From NCBI GenBank assembly GCA_030432775.1, contig JAUILO010000042.1, positions 1-16,712 on the forward strand: a stretch of 16,712 bases of DNA, read 5' to 3'. Made by a program: the position numbers and the translations under genes. Position 1 is the first letter of the stretch; each line of letters starts with the position of its first letter. The notes beneath the pieces were generated by a model that saw only the letters and a program-made list of their open reading frames with translations, was not told the origin of the DNA and searched no databases. Source of the DNA: Alphaproteobacteria bacterium (GTDB taxonomy: Bacteria > Pseudomonadota > Alphaproteobacteria > Micavibrionales > Micavibrionaceae). Below are positions 14,303-16,712 of this stretch, piece after piece.

Positions 14303-15523
14303 ATGGGACAAGAAACAACGATACAGCCTGAAAATGCTGCAAATACGAGCGTCTCTCAATTTCAATGGGAAGATCCACTTGAACTGGATGCACTACTGAG
14401 TGAAGAAGAGCGCATGATCCGTGATACGGTTCGCAATTTCGCCCGCAAGGAATTGTTACCCGGTGTCGCTAAAGCCCACCGCAATGAATATTTTGATCCG
14501 GACATCATGAAAGAGCTGGGAAAACTCGGTATATTGGGAGCCACGATTGAAGGCTATGAATGTGCCGGTGCCAATTATGTGTCATACGGGCTCATTGCGA
14601 GGGAGATGGAATATGTTGATTCCGGATACCGCTCTGCCGTCTCCGTTCAGTCCTCTTTGGTTATGTACCCGATTTATCTGTTTGGCTCGGAAGAACAAAA
14701 ACAAAAATACCTGCCGCAACTGGCCAAAGGTGAATTTATAGGTTGTTTCGGGCTCACTGAACCCGATGGCGGGTCAAATCCGGCCGATATGCGAACCAGA
14801 GCCAAGAAAGTCGATGGCGGATATATTGTGAATGGTGAGAAGCAATGGATTACAAATTCGCCAATCGCCGATGTTTTTGTTGTATGGGCGCGCTGTGAAG
14901 ACAGCAAGGATATAATCCCCCTTATCCTTGAAAAAGGAATGAAAGGCCTGTCTGCACCTAAAATCGAAGGCAAAATGTCATTGCGCTCTTCTATTACCGG
15001 CGGCATAGCCATGGAAGATGTTATGGTTCCCGATGAAAACGTCATGCCGGGTGTTCGCACATTGCGCGGCCCGCTTAGCTGCCTTAACAGCGCGCGTTAC
15101 GGCATATGTTGGGGCGCTATGGGCGCAGCGGAATCCTGCTGGCATACAGCACGTCAATATACTCTGGACAGGAAAATATTCGGCAAACCGCTGGCGGCAC
15201 AGCAATTGGTGCAAAAGAAGCTCGCTGACATGCAAACAGAAGTCACACTTGGTTTAAATGCAGCCCACCGTTTAGGTCAGCTTTGGGATAAAGGACATGC
15301 ACCGCCCGAAACCATATCTCTTCTGAAACGAAATAATTGCGGCAAGGCACTTGATATAGCGCGCACCGCCCGTGATATGCTAGGCGGCAATGGTATTGTT
15401 GATGAATATCATGTCATCCATCATATGCTAAACCTTGAAGCGGTAAATACTTATGAAGGAACCCATGATATTCATGCCTTGATCCTTGGCCGCGCACAAA
15501 CAGATTTACAGGCCTTCTCGTAA
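14303..15523 (+). CDS. gcdH: Glutaryl-CoA dehydrogenase
   Basis: GcdH is an FAD-dependent acyl-CoA dehydrogenase that oxidises and decarboxylates glutaryl-CoA to crotonyl-CoA in lysine and tryptophan degradation. The 406 residues align closely with the human enzyme as I remember it. The motifs are FQWEDPL near 20-26, DSGYRSAVSVQSSLVM (106-121) with substrate-binding Arg110, GCFGLTEPDGGSNP (147-160), QWITNSP, LLKRNNCGKALDIAR, GGNGIVDEYHVI and the catalytic Glu385 in NTYEGTHDIHALILGRA. The ATG at 14303 was chosen for its ribosome binding site AAGGGA at 7-8 nt; the frame is open further upstream but that part overlaps the divergent gene and is not conserved. It is convergent with the LdtR-like regulator. 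A hairpin spans its stop codon. Confidence 0.97.
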   Translation: MGQETTIQPENAANTSVSQFQWEDPLELDALLSEEERMIRDTVRNFARKELLPGVAKAHRNEYFDPDIMKELGKLGILGATIEGYECAGANYVSYGLIAREMEYVDSGYRSAVSVQSSLVMYPIYLFGSEEQKQKYLPQLAKGEFIGCFGLTEPDGGSNPADMRTRAKKVDGGYIVNGEKQWITNSPIADVFVVWARCEDSKDIIPLILEKGMKGLSAPKIEGKMSLRSSITGGIAMEDVMVPDENVMPGVRTLRGPLSCLNSARYGICWGAMGAAESCWHTARQYTLDRKIFGKPLAAQQLVQKKLADMQTEVTLGLNAAHRLGQLWDKGHAPPETISLLKRNNCGKALDIARTARDMLGGNGIVDEYHVIHHMLNLEAVNTYEGTHDIHALILGRAQTDLQAFS

Positions 15524-15534
15524 GAGACGGCCTG
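15509..15534. terminator. Hairpin enclosing the gcdH stop codon; possible terminator
   Basis: CAGGCC-T-TCTC (15509-15519) pairs with GAGA-C-GGCCTG (15524-15534): ten pairs and one T.C mismatch around the tetraloop GTAA (15520-15523), a GNRA loop that contains the TAA stop (15521-15523). It lies between the convergent gcdH and marR-type genes. There is no real U-tract on either side, so rho-independent termination is uncertain; it may instead protect the 3' end or mark a rho-dependent end. Confidence 0.5.
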
Positions 15535-15565
15535 TCATCGATGTTCGGCAGTGAAATGATGTATT

Positions 15566-16027
15566 TTAAAAGCCGGAGTAATTTGTTTGTGAAGTCCAGA
15601 AACGTTCAATCAAACGCATCGTGTCATTCAGCTCCTTCAACTCATCATGCGAAAGATCAGCGCCATTAAGCTGTGATTCATGACGATTGAACATCTCCGT
15701 GATCATATCACGCAGGGCAATACCTTTATCAGATAGCTTCACACGAATTGAACGTTTATCATGTACAGAACGTTCCTGTATTAAATACTCGTTCTCAACC
15801 ATTTTCTTTACATTGTAGGACACATTGGATCCAAGATAATAACCGCGCAGTGTCAACTCACCTACAGTAAGATCATCATTCCCGATATTGTACAGGATCA
15901 TACTTTGAATGTTGTTGATGTCTTCAATACCTTTGTTATCTAATTCCAGCTTCAAAACATCCAGAAAATAACGGTGCAAACGCTCAATCAGTTGAATCGT
16001 TTCATAATAAGGTGTGGCTATATTCAA
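15566..16027 (-). CDS. MarR-family regulator, LdtR-like
   Basis: This 153-residue winged helix-turn-helix protein resembles the alphaproteobacterial LdtR group, known in Liberibacter and Sinorhizobium to control an L,D-transpeptidase and stress tolerance. Shared features: YYETIQLIERLHRYFLDV (7-24), DINNIQSMILYNIGN (36-50), LTLRGYYLGSNVSYNVKKMV (58-77, the recognition helix region), the wing RSVHDKRSIRVKLSDKG (86-102) and the C-terminal LIERFWTSQ. The start is TTG at 16025-16027, supported by GGGAG 6 nt upstream; the next in-frame Met is residue 43, inside the conserved core. A -10-like TATCAT with an overlapping palindrome lies upstream. No target gene is adjacent; gcdH is convergent, so the regulon must be found elsewhere. 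Confidence 0.88.
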   Translation of the reverse strand: MNIATPYYETIQLIERLHRYFLDVLKLELDNKGIEDINNIQSMILYNIGNDDLTVGELTLRGYYLGSNVSYNVKKMVENEYLIQERSVHDKRSIRVKLSDKGIALRDMITEMFNRHESQLNGADLSHDELKELNDTMRLIERFWTSQTNYSGF

Positions 16028-16102
16028 TTTAGGCTCCCGGTTACGTGGAAAACATTAAGACGTTGGATCAAACGCTTCCGAAGAAGACAATTAACTTACA
16101 TC

Positions 16103-16130
16103 ATGATAGTAAAGACGGCAAAAGACGCAA
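16103..16130 (-). promoter_or_regulatory. Candidate promoter and operator of the LdtR-like gene
   Basis: On the minus strand TTGCGT (16125-16130) and TATCAT (16103-16108, five of six -10 bases) are 16 nt apart, about 76 nt before the TTG start. The 8-bp palindrome ATCATGAT (16100-16107) overlaps the -10 box and could be an autoregulatory operator. No binding data; inference only. Confidence 0.35.
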
Positions 16131-16165
16131 GACATAATTTCGAAGCGATAACAGAATGTTCACTC

Positions 16166-16711
16166 CTAAGCGAGCTTATCCATGGGTGTAAAATATGCTG
16201 AAATCATTTCTGACGTGACTTCATGCAAGTTTTTCGGCTTCCACTGCGGGTTTTTATCCTTATCTACGACCTGCGCACGCACACCTTCAAAATAATCATG
16301 CTCTTGCATAAAACTCATAGCCAAAACATAGTCACGTGCTAAAACCTCGGCAAATGAACCACCAATACATCTTTTCATATGCTCGAAGGTCACCAGCAAA
16401 CTTGTGGGCGAACGGGACATCATCAATTCATATTGCTCATTTGCCCATTCATCACCGGATTCATGCAATGCATCCAGTATCTCAGTTACAGATGGCTGAG
16501 AAAAGCACATCTGGATTAAGGACATATGCTCTTCGATACTGCCAGCCATGCCAAATGGCACATTATATTGATCCAGCACATCTTGTATGGCCTCATCAAT
16601 ACTACGATCACCTGCGTCACTAATCTCGCTTATCAAATGGGTCTTAAGCTTATCCAGATTGGCACGCTCGCTCATATGTGTGGCAAGTCCGCAATATAGT
16701 ATATCCGGCGC
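16166..16711 (-). CDS. 3-hydroxyisobutyryl-CoA hydrolase, C-terminal part (5' end outside window)
   Basis: The frame is open from the right edge, so only the last 181 residues are seen. They begin APDILYCGLATH, the 'YxGxATH' segment typical of enoyl-CoA hydratase/isomerase-like hydrolases, then a variable helical part with SIDEAIQDVLDQY and QMCFSQPSVTEILDALHES. Next come SRSPTSLLVTFEHMKRC, LARDYVLAMSFMQEHDYFEGVRAQVVDKDKNPQWKPKNL and a terminal YFTPMDKL. SPTSL and F.EGVRA..VDKD..P.W.P are signatures of HIBYL-CoA hydrolase, which frees 3-hydroxyisobutyrate in valine breakdown. The CoA-binding N-terminal half is outside the window. An internal ATG at 16673-16675 is not the start, since the conserved reading continues upstream of it. 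The gene precedes the LdtR-like gene by 138 nt on the same strand. Confidence 0.9.
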   Translation of the reverse strand, partial: APDILYCGLATHMSERANLDKLKTHLISEISDAGDRSIDEAIQDVLDQYNVPFGMAGSIEEHMSLIQMCFSQPSVTEILDALHESGDEWANEQYELMMSRSPTSLLVTFEHMKRCIGGSFAEVLARDYVLAMSFMQEHDYFEGVRAQVVDKDKNPQWKPKNLHEVTSEMISAYFTPMDKLA

Positions 16712-16712
16712 T

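Noticed and set aside
1..16712. Mobile element, phage, CRISPR, toxin-antitoxin or defence system
   Set aside because: No transposase, integrase, repeat-spacer array or linked effector genes seen; the gene content is core housekeeping and catabolism.

Overview
This window looks like the core chromosome of an alphaproteobacterium with a moderately A+T-rich genome. The main evidence is gene order. Reading the minus strand from right to left, rpiA-glyA-nrdR-(gap)-nusB-panB-fliL-like-hppA, then bamE on the opposite strand, then ubiquinol-cytochrome c chaperone-yceD-rpmF-plsX-fabH-ihfA-merR, closely follows a block known from many Alphaproteobacteria. Two more markers of the class are the small DUF6898-type protein and the LdtR-like MarR regulator. 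No genus can be named from the sequence alone.

Layout. 1-4518 is a minus-strand housekeeping run: a cytochrome bc1 assembly chaperone, the 23S rRNA-linked YceD protein, ribosomal protein L32, the lipid starter enzymes PlsX and FabH (overlapping by 8 nt), IHF alpha and a MerR regulator cut by the left edge. BamE (4638-5105) is transcribed the other way. 5334-9980 holds the K+-independent proton pyrophosphatase HppA with a strong terminator, a FliL-like membrane protein with its own terminator, PanB (pantothenate synthesis) and NusB. 9981-11273 is an unusual 1.29 kb stretch with no convincing gene. 11274-14230 carries NrdR, GlyA, RpiA and the DUF6898-type protein. 14303-15523 is glutaryl-CoA dehydrogenase on the plus strand, divergent from the DUF6898-type gene and convergent with an LdtR-like MarR regulator (15566-16027). 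The right edge cuts a 3-hydroxyisobutyryl-CoA hydrolase (valine catabolism).

Functionally, the left half links translation (L32, YceD), fatty acid and phospholipid initiation (PlsX, FabH) and DNA architecture (IHF). The middle covers energy coupling (PPi-driven proton pumping, bc1 assembly) and outer-membrane assembly (BamE). The right half covers one-carbon and pentose metabolism, dNTP control, and then amino acid catabolism (lysine/tryptophan through glutaryl-CoA, valine through hydroxyisobutyryl-CoA).

I see no mobile element, CRISPR array, toxin-antitoxin or defence system, tRNA or rRNA. The features most worth a second look are the empty stretch where riboflavin genes usually sit, with a switch-like set of complementary segments inside it; an rpiA gene where rpiB is common; a hairpin that puts the gcdH stop codon in a tetraloop; and overlapping divergent promoters upstream of gcdH.
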